Shown piece by piece: positions 35,847-44,850 of a DNA stretch of 64,000 nucleotides. Positions within the stretch are counted from its first letter, which is position 1. Each line of letters starts with the position of its first letter. Origin of the DNA: Alphaproteobacteria bacterium (lineage in GTDB: Bacteria > Pseudomonadota > Alphaproteobacteria > Rs-D84); assembly GCA_009777955.1 (NCBI GenBank), contig WRKW01000002.1, forward strand, positions 152,155 to 216,154. The letters run 5' to 3'. Position numbers and translations under genes: made by a program. The notes under the pieces are model-generated. The model was not told the origin of the DNA. It was given only the letters and a program-made list of their open reading frames with translations, and made no database searches.

Positions 35847-36479
35847 TTACGGCAATGCCGGGGTCGGAACATTTAACACACCGGTCACAGTTCCGCCAGA
35901 TGCTACTATATTATTAAACGCCTCTGTCTGGTTTGTGCCACCGGTTCCACCGTTGCCAATCAGCAAAGTTCCACTGACACCGGTTGCCAAAGGCACCGTC
36001 GGAAACGGAACCCAGGATGGTGCTGATGTTGGACCGGTCGCTTGCAAAACATGACCCGCTGTTCCGCCGGCGGTGGGGGCATACATCACCACAGCATTGG
36101 TCGCAGTATTGTTCAATGTTATAGTCGGTACGTTCGGCTTGTTTAATATTTGCGCCGCACCACTGACCGCATTCCAATCAGATTGCACATTACCCAGTCC
36201 CGCTACAATACTGTCTACATAGCCCTTTGTCGCGGCATCGGATGCATTGCTTGGTTCCACAACATTTTGCAACACGATTGTATTATTTTGTTCTCTCCGC
36301 AGAATTTTGGTATCGTCATTTATCGCGTTTACAATTACATCTGCAAGACCCGCGGCCGATGCACGGGTAGCAATCGCAGTATCTACATAGTATTGCGATG
36401 CTATAACCGGTGCATCGCCGTACACCCCCAGCGGCAGCACGGCCAAAAGCACAGTAAAGATTTTTGCAGCACGATTCAT
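35847..36479 (-). CDS. exported protein with tail-fibre-like motifs
   Basis: A protein of 210 residues. A signal peptide (MNRAAKIFTVLLAVLPLGVYG) is followed by DAPVIASQYYVDTAIATRA, also seen as DPVIATEQFVRSGI in the next gene upstream. The middle has VQSDWNAVSGAAQILNKPNVPTI, a motif typical of phage tail fibres. TGVSGTLLIGNGGTGGTNQTEAFNN resembles repeats in fibre and collar proteins. No phage genes are nearby and a signal peptide is present, so it is better read as a cell-surface fibre-like protein than as a prophage part. Confidence 0.65.
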   Translation of the reverse strand: MNRAAKIFTVLLAVLPLGVYGDAPVIASQYYVDTAIATRASAAGLADVIVNAINDDTKILRREQNNTIVLQNVVEPSNASDAATKGYVDSIVAGLGNVQSDWNAVSGAAQILNKPNVPTITLNNTATNAVVMYAPTAGGTAGHVLQATGPTSAPSWVPFPTVPLATGVSGTLLIGNGGTGGTNQTEAFNNIVASGGTVTGVLNVPTPALP

Positions 36480-36588
36480 GTTTCATCCATGTCTTAATTC
36501 TGCTTGTTTCCCAAAGAAATACCTGTTACCCGATGACGGCCTTTTATCATTTGTTAAATGATAAAATCGCCAGCCATCGTTTCTATAA

Positions 36589-37233
36589 CTATTCCGTATA
36601 TGGCCCTGTCGCAATGTTAACACAATTAAATCCACCAGAACCAGTCGAAAGCAACATCTGTCCCGCGGCACAACTTAAATCATCTTCATGAACCAATCCC
36701 GTCAAAGCGGCACTGGTCAGATATCCGGCATCATTGGTCAATTCTGAAACATTGTTACCAGCCTGCAAAGCAGTATTTGCCAAAGTGCCCTGGGCGGCAG
36801 TAGCAAATCCGGCATCGCGATTTTGGAATGTATTCAAATTACTTTGTACAGTTGCGGCAGATCCGGCGGCATCAAATGACTCTGTGCCAACATATGCGGC
36901 GGTACCCAAAGAATCTTCCAGTGTAGAAACCTTTGTTTCTATTGCCTCCCCGACTTTTTCTTGGACATGATCTCTGATCGTGGTGTTTAATTCGGTCTTG
37001 GTTACATAATCGTCCAGGGTGTTTTCCAGATCAAGCCCCTGGATTGCTGTATCTGTATACAGATTCGCGGCTGATTCCGCCGATGCGGCCGCCGTGTTTG
37101 CATGGCTTTTTGCATGTTCGATCCCGCTACGCACAAACTGCTCTGTCGCAATAACAGGATCCGCAGCATACGCAGCACCGACAGACATTAATATCGCGCC
37201 CATTGCGCCCGCAAATATAAGTTTGTTTTTCAT
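36589..37233 (-). CDS. exported fibre-like protein, paralogue of its neighbour
   Basis: A protein of 214 residues from MKNKLIFAG at 37233, which has GAAAGGAAAGAG upstream. A signal peptide ends at AYA. DPVIATEQFVRSGI matches the start of the 35847 protein. A helical, alanine-rich stretch (HAKSHANTAAASAESAANLYTDTAIQG) and KTELNTTIRDHVQEKV suggest a coiled trimer stalk. LANTALQAGNNVSELTNDAGYLTSAALT is a motif of phage-fibre and trimeric-adhesin stalks. The C-terminus has one cysteine pair. It is probably a surface stalk protein. Confidence 0.65.
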   Translation of the reverse strand: MKNKLIFAGAMGAILMSVGAAYAADPVIATEQFVRSGIEHAKSHANTAAASAESAANLYTDTAIQGLDLENTLDDYVTKTELNTTIRDHVQEKVGEAIETKVSTLEDSLGTAAYVGTESFDAAGSAATVQSNLNTFQNRDAGFATAAQGTLANTALQAGNNVSELTNDAGYLTSAALTGLVHEDDLSCAAGQMLLSTGSGGFNCVNIATGPYTE

Positions 37234-37264
37234 TCTCTTTCCTTTCGGTTGGTTTTTTTGATTT

Positions 37265-37951
37265 CTATTGTTCCGTGAATACATTGCCGGTTATTGAAAC
37301 CGACATGCAATTCTCTATCCCGCTGTTTACATTGATTAAATAAATTCCATCGCCGCCTATTGTGCATGTCGCGCCAGCAATACTGCCGGGTTCGCCCCTG
37401 TCACCTTTCAGCGATGCCAGCCATTCATCCACAGTTCCGGTAAATCCACCCCGTACCGCAATTTCATACGCAGACAATCCTTCATCACCCTTGTCACCCT
37501 TATCACCAACAGCACCCGAAATCATGCTGTCGATTTCATCTTTTGTATATATGTTGTTAATGTCTGACAATGTGCGATCGGAAATATCGTCAACGCGATT
37601 TTCCAATGTATCAATACGACTTGCCAGACCATCAAGCTCAATCAAAGATATATTCCCGCCGCCTGCAACACTTCCGCCCGATGAACCCGCTGCTACACCG
37701 GCATTCAGCTTTCCACGGCTGCCAAGAAACTGTGATGCAGAAACGCGCGCGCCGCTTGATACCGCCGCATTGCGCGCAGATGAAACGGTACCTGCTCTGA
37801 CGGTCGATGCGGTGGTCGCGTTGCGGGCGGCACTTGTCACCCCGGCACTTGCGTTGCGGACATTATTTGATCCGACGCGAACCGATGCCGCAGAATACGC
37901 GGCACCAGCAAACATGGCCATAAAAGCAAAACTTGTAATGAAGTTTTTCAT
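37265..37951 (-). CDS. exported collagen-like protein
   Basis: A protein of 228 residues. A signal peptide (MKNFITSFAFMAMFAGAAYSA) is followed by a low-complexity segment rich in Ala, Ser, Arg and Asn. A coiled-coil-like stretch follows (IELDGLASRIDTLENRVDDISDR). Then come short collagen-like Gly-X-Y runs (GDKGDKGDEG, KGDRGEPG) on both sides of LSAYEIAVRGGFTGTVDEWLASL. This G-x-SAYE..GF.GT..EWL unit is common between collagen repeats in bacterial and phage surface fibres. A cysteine pair lies in the C-terminal part. A trimeric surface fibre is likely. Confidence 0.7.
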   Translation of the reverse strand: MKNFITSFAFMAMFAGAAYSAASVRVGSNNVRNASAGVTSAARNATTASTVRAGTVSSARNAAVSSGARVSASQFLGSRGKLNAGVAAGSSGGSVAGGGNISLIELDGLASRIDTLENRVDDISDRTLSDINNIYTKDEIDSMISGAVGDKGDKGDEGLSAYEIAVRGGFTGTVDEWLASLKGDRGEPGSIAGATCTIGGDGIYLINVNSGIENCMSVSITGNVFTEQ

Positions 37952-37971
37952 ACTCTCCCCGTTTGTGCCAC

Positions 37972-38736
37972 TCAGAACAATACGCGTATTCCCAAACCGA
38001 ACGTATTCATAAACAGGCCGCTGGTTTTAATCCTGAATATATCCTGGTCGCCCATCAATATGTCTTGGCTGTGTCCGGTAATGTATCCCAATTTGTAATA
38101 CGCACCCAACACAAGATTGTCCGATACTTTTTCTTCCATGCCGATTTGTAACTGACCCGCAAAGCCGGTCGATAATTTGTCAGTTTTTGCATACAGGTCA
38201 AATGTCCCCGGTGCCGAAAATTTTGTTGCCAGGAATCCGATGCCAACACCCGCACCTGTATATATGCTGGTCGTTGTCCATTCCCTTATGGTATATATGC
38301 CGTTCAATGTCAGATACTGTGCACCGATACTAAACGATACAATATCGTTATCTTCATAAGTTCCCGTGTATCCATAATTAATTTCTGCCCGCCATTTCGG
38401 GTGGAATCGGTATCCGGCTGTAACATCGAACCCCAACATCCGTTCCATCGAAAAATTATCCCGACCAGTATCCGACGGATCGGACACCAACATGAATGTC
38501 TGATTAAAACTGGAAAGGGTCAAATCAAACCGTGCACCGACGTACCGATTTTTTGGTTGTTGTGGCCTGGCACCGCGTTCCCACCGTTCTTCCATATATA
38601 CATTGGGCACATTGTCACCGTATACTGGCCGCAGCACAACACCCGACTGTCTTACGACATTCGCCGCAAGTACGCTGGACGTGGACATGGCCACAGTGAT
38701 GCCGATTATCGCCGCAACAAACCTGTTTACTTTCAT
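37972..38736 (-). CDS. outer-membrane beta-barrel protein
   Basis: A protein of 254 residues from MKVNRFVAAI at 38736, with GAAAGAAAGAG upstream. A signal peptide ends at VLAA. The rest alternates in strands (YVGARFDLTLSSF, FDVTAGYRFHPKWRAEINYGYTG, LVLGAYYKLGYITG) and ends GLGIRVLF, with the terminal phenylalanine used for barrel insertion. It resembles OmpA-like or Rickettsia-type small surface barrels. It is the first gene of the five-gene cluster and may anchor or export the fibre-like products; that link is inferred from order only. Confidence 0.8.
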   Translation of the reverse strand: MKVNRFVAAIIGITVAMSTSSVLAANVVRQSGVVLRPVYGDNVPNVYMEERWERGARPQQPKNRYVGARFDLTLSSFNQTFMLVSDPSDTGRDNFSMERMLGFDVTAGYRFHPKWRAEINYGYTGTYEDNDIVSFSIGAQYLTLNGIYTIREWTTTSIYTGAGVGIGFLATKFSAPGTFDLYAKTDKLSTGFAGQLQIGMEEKVSDNLVLGAYYKLGYITGHSQDILMGDQDIFRIKTSGLFMNTFGLGIRVLF

Positions 38737-38854
38737 GTAAGAACTCTTTCTTTCGTGCATATTGCCCGACCCCTATGGGTTACTTTATTACACGCATTAT
38801 ACCATATTACATGAAAGTAAAAAAACGATTTTTTCGTATTATGGCATTTTTTTT

Positions 38855-38885
38855 AACAAAAAATGCCCAGAGAGTATTCCAGGCA
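38855..38885 (-). terminator. cysS terminator
   Basis: On the minus strand ATGCCTGG and CTGGGCAT pair imperfectly and a run of six T follows. It lies about 30 bases after the cysS stop and before the barrel gene. Confidence 0.6.
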
Positions 38886-38916
38886 TCTTGTATCTAACAT
38901 TTCGCGTTTTACACAC

Positions 38917-40344
38917 TTATACTTTATGTTTTACACTCATTCCATCCTTGCCATCCATAACCGTATATCCCGCGGAATCAATAGCATCACGAAGCTGATC
39001 CGCCTTTGCCCAGTCTTTTGCCACCTTTGCGGCAATACGCGCATCAACCAGTGCCTGAATTTCTGCTGGAATTGGTGCGGCATCTGCCGCCAACAGCTTT
39101 TGTGCCTGGTCGATAAATTGCAAACCCAGCAGATCGTCAATAAATTTGAATAACGAATATTTCGTTGCGGCATCCACTGTATCATCAGCCAACAATTCTT
39201 GGATATGCGTCAATGCCACCGCGGTTTTCAGGTTATCGTTTACTGCGGACAGAATCTTGTCATGCCATTCGTTGTATTTGTCTTGGTTCGGCAAAGACTG
39301 CTTTGCTTCACCTGTAATAACAGCCAACTTTCGTACTATATTTTTGTATCCAGCAGCCGCCGCATCCAAAGCCGCAAAAGTAAAATCCATCGGCTGGCGA
39401 TAATGCCCCAGCAACATCATATATCGAAAATGCATCGGATCATAGCCCAACCCTTTGATATAGGGAATCGTCAGGGCATCGCCCGCAGACTTTGCAATCT
39501 TGCCATCCTTTGCCATCAGAAAGCCGAAATGCACCCAATAACTGACCCACGGCTTTCCCACAACCGGTTCGGACTGTGCGATTTCGTTGGTATGATGAAT
39601 ATTAATGTGTTCGGCGGCGGCGGTATGTATGTCGAAATGTTTTCCCAATAACTTCATGCTCATGGCGGAACATTCGATGTGCCAACCCGGAAATCCCCTG
39701 CCCCATGGGCTGTCCCATATCATTTCATTTTTTGCATCATCGGGCAAGAAAGCCCACAAAACAAAGTCGGCAGAGCTTCTTTTTCCCTCGTCCGATATCC
39801 TGACCCCGCCAAGTTGTTTCGATAAATCCCGACCGGATAGTGCGCCATAATCGGCAAACTTCGCAGTGTCGTAATACACGCCCCGCCCCGGGATGATATA
39901 TGCGTATCCCAGCTCTTCAAGCTTTTTTATCAAATCTATCTGTTCCTGAATATAATCTGTTGCACGCGGGGTAAAGGTCGGCGGAATGTTATTCACTGCG
40001 GCCATATCCGAAATAACGGAACCTATATACATTTGCGCGATTTCCCAAACTGATTTGCCCTCACGAACCGCCCCCTTTTCCATCTTGTCTTCGGCACCTT
40101 CGTCCTCGTCACCAACCAAATGCCCAACATCCGTATAATTCATCACATGTGTGACCTCATATCCGTTCTGGATTAACATTCTTTTAATCAAGTCATTGCT
40201 TATCGATGTTCTCATGTTGCCCAGGTGCGGATGCCAATATACCGTCGGGCCGCAACCATAAATGCCGACTTTACCCGGAACAATGGGTTTAAATTCTTCC
40301 AGCTTTCTGGACATTGTATTATATAATTTGATTGGTGTTGGCAT
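38917..40344 (-). CDS. cysS: cysteine-tRNA ligase
   Basis: A protein of 475 residues. The enzyme charges tRNA-Cys. YGCGPTVYWHPHLGNMRT carries the zinc cysteine and the HIGH-type motif. GFPGWHIECSAMSMKLLG holds the second zinc ligand set, and HTNEIAQSEPV follows. The KMSKS loop is altered to KDGKIAKSAGD, a variant that keeps the second lysine. The C-terminal helical domain and short tail are present. Length matches the family. It is a single gene with its own terminator. Confidence 0.96.
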   Translation of the reverse strand: MPTPIKLYNTMSRKLEEFKPIVPGKVGIYGCGPTVYWHPHLGNMRTSISNDLIKRMLIQNGYEVTHVMNYTDVGHLVGDEDEGAEDKMEKGAVREGKSVWEIAQMYIGSVISDMAAVNNIPPTFTPRATDYIQEQIDLIKKLEELGYAYIIPGRGVYYDTAKFADYGALSGRDLSKQLGGVRISDEGKRSSADFVLWAFLPDDAKNEMIWDSPWGRGFPGWHIECSAMSMKLLGKHFDIHTAAAEHINIHHTNEIAQSEPVVGKPWVSYWVHFGFLMAKDGKIAKSAGDALTIPYIKGLGYDPMHFRYMMLLGHYRQPMDFTFAALDAAAAGYKNIVRKLAVITGEAKQSLPNQDKYNEWHDKILSAVNDNLKTAVALTHIQELLADDTVDAATKYSLFKFIDDLLGLQFIDQAQKLLAADAAPIPAEIQALVDARIAAKVAKDWAKADQLRDAIDSAGYTVMDGKDGMSVKHKV

Positions 40345-40469
40345 GATAAATTCCTGTGTTTGTTATTTCTATGATAATTGAAATGGGCGAACGATGCAAG
40401 CCCACGAAAAGCAATTTAACGACAACAACAGGAAAAAGATAAAAATAATTTCATGGCTATACTATATCA

Positions 40470-40820
40470 TCAAAGGATTAAAAAGTCAAGAACGACAAAA
40501 AACCAGATGATACCGGCATTTATAATCGAAAGCAAAACCAGCGCACTGCCAATATCTTTGGCTTTTTTGGACAAAGGATGGCGATCTGTGGATATGCGGT
40601 CAACAACAGATTCTATCGCAGTGTTTGCCAGTTCTGCCAACAATACCAGAATCATGGATGAAACCATCAGACTCCTTGCCAAAAATCCGACTGGCAACAA
40701 AATTGCAATCAAAAGGCCAACAGCAAAAACAACGGTTTCTTGTCGGAAAGCCGGTTCGCTTTGCCAGGTGGCAACGATACCTTGCACGGAATATTTAAAA
40801 GCCTTTATAATACGGTTCAT
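40470..40820 (-). CDS. dgkA: diacylglycerol kinase (DgkA type)
   Basis: A protein of 116 residues. It has an amphipathic N-terminal helix (NRIIKAFKYSVQGIVATWQSEPAFRQE) and three transmembrane helices. The signature is LLAELANTAIESVVDRIS, the metal- and ATP-binding site. The trimeric inner-membrane enzyme phosphorylates diacylglycerol, which is left over from lipid and glycan transfer, back to phosphatidate. It lies upstream of cysS on the same strand, 125 bases away. Confidence 0.93.
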   Translation of the reverse strand: MNRIIKAFKYSVQGIVATWQSEPAFRQETVVFAVGLLIAILLPVGFLARSLMVSSMILVLLAELANTAIESVVDRISTDRHPLSKKAKDIGSALVLLSIINAGIIWFFVVLDFLIL

Positions 40821-40925
40821 GATTTAAAATTTTTGCAATTTTATGAATACGATGGGTATTCTGTTATCATGATTATAGGCAGTTTTTTGACGAAAGTAAA
40901 TGGTTTTATGTATTTTCACTTTAAT

Positions 40926-40934
40926 CCCCCCCCC
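40926..40934. repeat. nine-base C tract
   Basis: AAT-CCCCCCCCC-ATTTG, 75 bases before the start codon of the exported Cys-rich gene. It is the longest C run I noticed in an AT-rich window. It lies where a change in length could alter promoter spacing. Confidence 0.8.
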
Positions 40935-41008
40935 ATTTGCATTTACATTAAAATAGTGATTTCTTTTTTGTCACTTTTAGTGTAAAATGTAACCAAAGGA
41001 GAAATCCA

Positions 41009-41761
41009 ATGTTTTTATTCTTTCAACTTTCAAATAAAATTTCCCGTGCAATGCGAAACAAATTGGTTCTAAGTACCTTGATTTGTTTACATTTTGGAAG
41101 CATTTATGCCGAAGAATGTCCGCCGTCGGATTCGGGCAATTGCAGTTATATCAGTGATTATTACACAGGCTTGGGTTACTCTTGTTCCGCAACACTTGCC
41201 TCGGCAGATTCAAATTGTAACAATATTCCCGGCGGTGGAACAGTTGTTTCGATGGGACCTTGCTGTGATGGATCAAATCCAGGGGGGCAATATAGCCTAA
41301 ATTATTGTTGTAAAACTATCCCTTGCGTTCCAACTTGCCCGGGATGCAGCGGCACATCGCAAAGTTGTACAACAGGATTAACCAACGCATCGGGAACCCA
41401 GACCAGGTCTATTACCAACAGTGGCTATTGCACTTCTTGTACTTGCGCCTCGGGCAGCCAAACTTGTTCCGGCACCCGAACGGGTTGTGCATACAGCAGC
41501 TGGGGAACATGCAACTGGTCAAGTTGCAACCAGGGATTTTACAGACCCAATGGAACCGGTAATTCATGTACCGGATGCACAATACCGGCCACAAATGTCA
41601 TAAGACAAACGAACGACAACGCGTTGGTTCGTGGCACCCATATACTCAGAAGCGGAACCGGAACCAATGGCATAGGGGATTGTTATCTGGTCAGCGGAAC
41701 ATACAATGATGATGTCGGAACGTTTACAACCAGCGGCACAACCTGCAAATGGGTGCAATAA
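41009..41761 (+). CDS. exported Cys-rich protein
   Basis: A protein of 250 residues. The ATG at 41009 has AAAGGAG at good spacing, so this start is kept although the signal core (RNKLVLSTLICLHFGSIYAE) begins 14 residues in. The mature part is very rich in cysteine (about 26), Ser, Thr and Gly. SSCNQGFYRPNGTGNSCTGC matches the cysteine modules of the 33425 protein. The last 60 residues (THILRSGTGTNGIGDCYLVSGTYNDD) form a separate small domain. It is probably secreted and disulphide-bonded. The C9 tract upstream may vary its expression. Confidence 0.7.
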   Translation: MFLFFQLSNKISRAMRNKLVLSTLICLHFGSIYAEECPPSDSGNCSYISDYYTGLGYSCSATLASADSNCNNIPGGGTVVSMGPCCDGSNPGGQYSLNYCCKTIPCVPTCPGCSGTSQSCTTGLTNASGTQTRSITNSGYCTSCTCASGSQTCSGTRTGCAYSSWGTCNWSSCNQGFYRPNGTGNSCTGCTIPATNVIRQTNDNALVRGTHILRSGTGTNGIGDCYLVSGTYNDDVGTFTTSGTTCKWVQ

Positions 41762-42045
41762 TATACCCAACAACTAAAACTGATTAAGATTAACAAATAA
41801 TCGTTAAAACACTGTTTTGTTCGGTATCTGGGTCGGCACCTATGATTGCCCCGTACATCACTATTTTCATTTTTTCACCCTTTTGTGTGAAAATGCTGTA
41901 ATTATTGGATTTGCTGAAAGAATTTCGGGTAAATAAACTTTGACTTCTGGTCATGATACTAATTTAATTAGCGTTTGACAAATAAACAAGCGTCTATTAT
42001 ATTAGCCGCATTAATTGAATTATTTGTAAACAAAAGATTATAAAA

Positions 42046-42951
42046 ATGAAAAATACAAAAAAGTATTTCCTGATTGCTCTGGCGGCTTTGATAATAGGGA
42101 CTTTCATTCGTGAAAAGCGTATTGAACAAAAGCTGGATAACCTGGAAAACGAAAAACGCAAAGTAATCGACCTGGGGAATATTCATGCATATAATTCTTA
42201 TGTCCGGAATCCGGAAATTCAGCGTGTTGACTATGAAATCCATAGACAATCTCAGTTGGTAGATTCGCTTATCAAACAATTGGATAAAATGAATGATTCG
42301 ACCCGCATGGATTACCTGGTGCGCAAAACGCAAGAAAATTATAACAGATTGTCACGGGATGAATTGCAAAATTTGACGCAAAAGGTCGCAAATTTTTCAA
42401 AACCCGATTTGACTTTGGAAATGTGTGATATTGTGGACAGCGCAAAGGCCGGAAACTTGCTTTCAAAAGAACAAGTGGCTACTTTTGTCGATAACATGCC
42501 CTGTTTTTTCAGTTCAACGTCGTCAAGAAGTCAAATTAGCCGGCAAGATATACCGAACCTTTTGCTAGAGTTATATGAAATAAGCACCAATCCCCTGATT
42601 ATCAGTGCTTATGCCGTTGCGGAAAAATTGTGGGAAAAGACACAAGATGAAGAAGCCGTCTTAGAATACAAGAAAAGAAACGGATATGATACGGATGAAC
42701 TGTTCGGCATAAGTTATCCGGATTTCGACATACCGGAAAACCGGTTGATCCGCAACAAATTTGACAGTACTTTTAATGCCTCATTACAGGCATTTGAAAA
42801 ACACCAGTCAATGAAAAACAGGCGCGTTGTATTATCAGAGAATATTATTCGGCAAGAAATGGAAAAAGCAGATGCCTTGTATGCCACGCGACTTTCTGAA
42901 CTGAACAGACGGATCGATCGTTGCCAGAATAAGAGAAGGATAATAAAATAA
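42046..42951 (+). CDS. membrane-anchored coiled-coil protein
   Basis: A protein of 301 residues. One N-terminal helix (YFLIALAALIIGTFI) anchors it. Charged heptad-like stretches follow (REKRIEQKLDNLENEKRKV, HRQSQLVDSLIKQLDKMND), and a second coiled coil lies at the C-terminus (EMEKADALYATRLSELNRRIDRCQNKRR). The middle is globular with no known domain. It lies 15 bases before the transglutaminase-like gene, so the two are one operon. The role is unknown. The stretch 41762-42045 before it holds no gene I can support. Confidence 0.6.
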   Translation: MKNTKKYFLIALAALIIGTFIREKRIEQKLDNLENEKRKVIDLGNIHAYNSYVRNPEIQRVDYEIHRQSQLVDSLIKQLDKMNDSTRMDYLVRKTQENYNRLSRDELQNLTQKVANFSKPDLTLEMCDIVDSAKAGNLLSKEQVATFVDNMPCFFSSTSSRSQISRQDIPNLLLELYEISTNPLIISAYAVAEKLWEKTQDEEAVLEYKKRNGYDTDELFGISYPDFDIPENRLIRNKFDSTFNASLQAFEKHQSMKNRRVVLSENIIRQEMEKADALYATRLSELNRRIDRCQNKRRIIK

Positions 42952-42966
42952 GGGGGGAATGAAACC

Positions 42967-43932
42967 ATGGTTGAATGCAGCTTTCGTATAAAAGACAACG
43001 TGGATTTCGCGCGTGTCGTGCGCGATGCAGAGAATCTTTTCGCCAAAAACTATTCCGTAACTTTGGATTTAAATAATACCGCCGGGCTGAAATCATCCGA
43101 TGTTGAAACACTTTTACAAAACAAAAATTTTAAAATCATAGTGCGCGGCGGCCTTGATACCGATAAACAGCTGAAATATGCGACCAAAAAAAAATACGGT
43201 CGGCGCGTTACTTTCGAACCAACGCAACTGATCGACATAATACGCGCCATGGAAGGCCTGGGGGCGGGAATAAATCCCCGCTGGTCGGATTTGGCGAAAG
43301 CATTGTACATCTATAAAAAATTGATGATGCACATCAAATACAAAAAAATTGATTCCGTCATCGACAGCGGCCTTTTCGCATTGATAAACCGCGCCGCCGT
43401 TTGTGCAGGATATGCCTTGATTTATAAAGAAATGTGCGATCGTGCCGGAATCAAATGCGAATATGTACGCGGCAACGCGGGGGGGAATAACCACGCATGG
43501 AACGTGCTGACCATTAACGGAAAGAGTTATCCGGTGGATTTGACATGGGATTCAATAGACTTTCACAAGAATCCCGGCGCAGCGGCGTATTCGGTACAGT
43601 ATTTCGGGACAAGTCGGATCAGTGCGTATTCGCATAAGCCCGACGAAGGGGAATATCAGTATACAGAAGATGTATTTCAGCACGGTCAATTGGAAGCGGC
43701 TGAAAAAGAAATCGGCGATGTGAAAGTGTCTAAGAAATTTGATCTGACAAAACTTAACAAAATGCTGGCCGAAAAGGCGACAATTCAAAATACAAACAAG
43801 GGTAAATACTATGTTCCGCGCGATCCGAAAGATCTGGAATTGATCGTTTCTATTCTGAAAGACATAGGCATTATGACACAAAGACACGACAGCAAGCTGT
43901 TCGGTCAGACCGTACTTATAGATTCGCGATAA
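42967..43932 (+). CDS. transglutaminase-like protein
   Basis: A protein of 321 residues. The papain-like triad is visible: C146 in NRAAVCAGYALIYKEMCDRAGI, H176 in GGNNHAWNVLTINGKSYPVDLTWD, and D191 in the same stretch. Bacterial members of this fold are mostly cysteine proteases or amidases that act on peptides or peptidoglycan; true crosslinking is rare. No signal peptide is seen, so it may act in the cytoplasm or be exported by another route. AGGGGGG precedes the ATG. The C-terminal 100 residues do not match a family I know. Confidence 0.75.
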   Translation: MVECSFRIKDNVDFARVVRDAENLFAKNYSVTLDLNNTAGLKSSDVETLLQNKNFKIIVRGGLDTDKQLKYATKKKYGRRVTFEPTQLIDIIRAMEGLGAGINPRWSDLAKALYIYKKLMMHIKYKKIDSVIDSGLFALINRAAVCAGYALIYKEMCDRAGIKCEYVRGNAGGNNHAWNVLTINGKSYPVDLTWDSIDFHKNPGAAAYSVQYFGTSRISAYSHKPDEGEYQYTEDVFQHGQLEAAEKEIGDVKVSKKFDLTKLNKMLAEKATIQNTNKGKYYVPRDPKDLELIVSILKDIGIMTQRHDSKLFGQTVLIDSR

Positions 43933-44028
43933 AGTATAATTCAAATTTTCAAATAAGCTTTGATCTGGGGTATTTTAATTCGCCGTGTTTTTTATTCATG
44001 GTTGCACCGCAAATACCATTTTTAACAC

Positions 44029-44056
44029 TTGCATTCCGGCAGATGTCATGTATAAT
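44029..44056 (+). promoter_or_regulatory. promoter of tRNA-Ser (GCT)
   Basis: TTGCAT, 16 bases, TATAAT, about 70 bases before the tRNA. Confidence 0.65.
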
Positions 44057-44133
44057 ATGCCACAGAAGCGGCGTAGCGAGCCAAAGGCGAACGATAGCAA
44101 GTTTGCGAAAATTCCCCTTAAAATCGTCTAAAT

Positions 44134-44221
44134 GGAGCGTTGGCAGAGTGGTAATGCAGCAGATTGCTAATCTGTGAGGGCGAATAGCCCTCCATAGGTT
44201 CGAGTCCTATACGCTCCGCCA
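44134..44221 (+). tRNA. tRNA-Ser (anticodon GCT)
   Basis: Acceptor GGAGCGT pairs with ACGCTCC, the anticodon loop is TTGCTAA, a long variable arm (GAGGGCGAATAGCCCTC) is present, and discriminator G and CCA are encoded. It decodes AGC/AGT. Confidence 0.95.
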
Positions 44222-44279
44222 CAAATTTTCGTTAATGAAACGGCGCCTTTGAGCGCCGTTGAATTTAAGAAAATTTAGT

Positions 44280-44313
44280 GCCCACCGAAGCCCCAAAGGG
44301 GCGAAGGTCGGGC
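44280..44313. repeat. palindromic repeat, copy downstream of tRNA-Ser
   Basis: GCCCACC-GAA-GCCCC-AAA-GGGGC-GAA-GGTCGGGC. The flanks (AAATTTTCGTTAATGA..., GAATTTAAGAAAATTTAGT) also resemble those of the tRNA-Leu copies. Confidence 0.7.
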
Positions 44314-44447
44314 TGTTTCCGCGAATTCTAAAACAAATAAACTGCGGAATTTTTATCGCGATGACTATATATACCCGCGAAAACACCACAACAGTTCAAT
44401 TTATTCACCCAATCTATATAATGGGCTAAAACTGAGAGTCAATAGCA

Positions 44448-44780
44448 ATGAAATACAAATTCACAGAAGCAGAAGCATTTAAATTCGGATGGAACGGGCT
44501 GGACGGTTTGGCTTATAGTTCAAAAGACGATTTCGACTTTGCCAGTACTGCGGTCTTTAATGTGACGAAAAGTCATGGAAAATGCAAGTCTACGTTATGT
44601 AATCGCGTGTATTATGTGATAGAAGGACAAGGAAAGTTCATTATTGCGGGAAAAGACATAGAAGTAAGCGCAAGCGATGTCGTAATAGTTCCAAAGAATA
44701 CCGAATATGACTATGTCGGAAAAATGAAATTGTTCCTTGTTCATACGCCCGCGTATGATGCAAGTTGTGAAGTTGGGTAA
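44448..44780 (+). CDS. single-domain cupin protein
   Basis: A protein of 110 residues. The barrel core is RVYYVIEGQGKFIIAGKDIEVSASDVVIVPKNTEYDYVGKMKLFLVHTP. The usual metal ligands H-x-H of cupin motif 1 are missing, so it may bind a ligand without metal or need no metal. The substrate is unknown. It stands alone, followed by a terminator, between tRNA-Ser and the convergent GDPD gene. Confidence 0.7.
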   Translation: MKYKFTEAEAFKFGWNGLDGLAYSSKDDFDFASTAVFNVTKSHGKCKSTLCNRVYYVIEGQGKFIIAGKDIEVSASDVVIVPKNTEYDYVGKMKLFLVHTPAYDASCEVG

Positions 44781-44850
44781 AGGAAAGGTATAATTCTTAT
44801 ATGGCAATGTTTGCAACAGAATACTGCCCCGCCACTAACTTTATGTTGTG

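Noticed and set aside
35847-37233. Prophage tail-fibre genes
   Set aside because: The motifs resemble tail fibres, but both proteins have signal peptides and no capsid, tail, terminase or lysis genes lie nearby.
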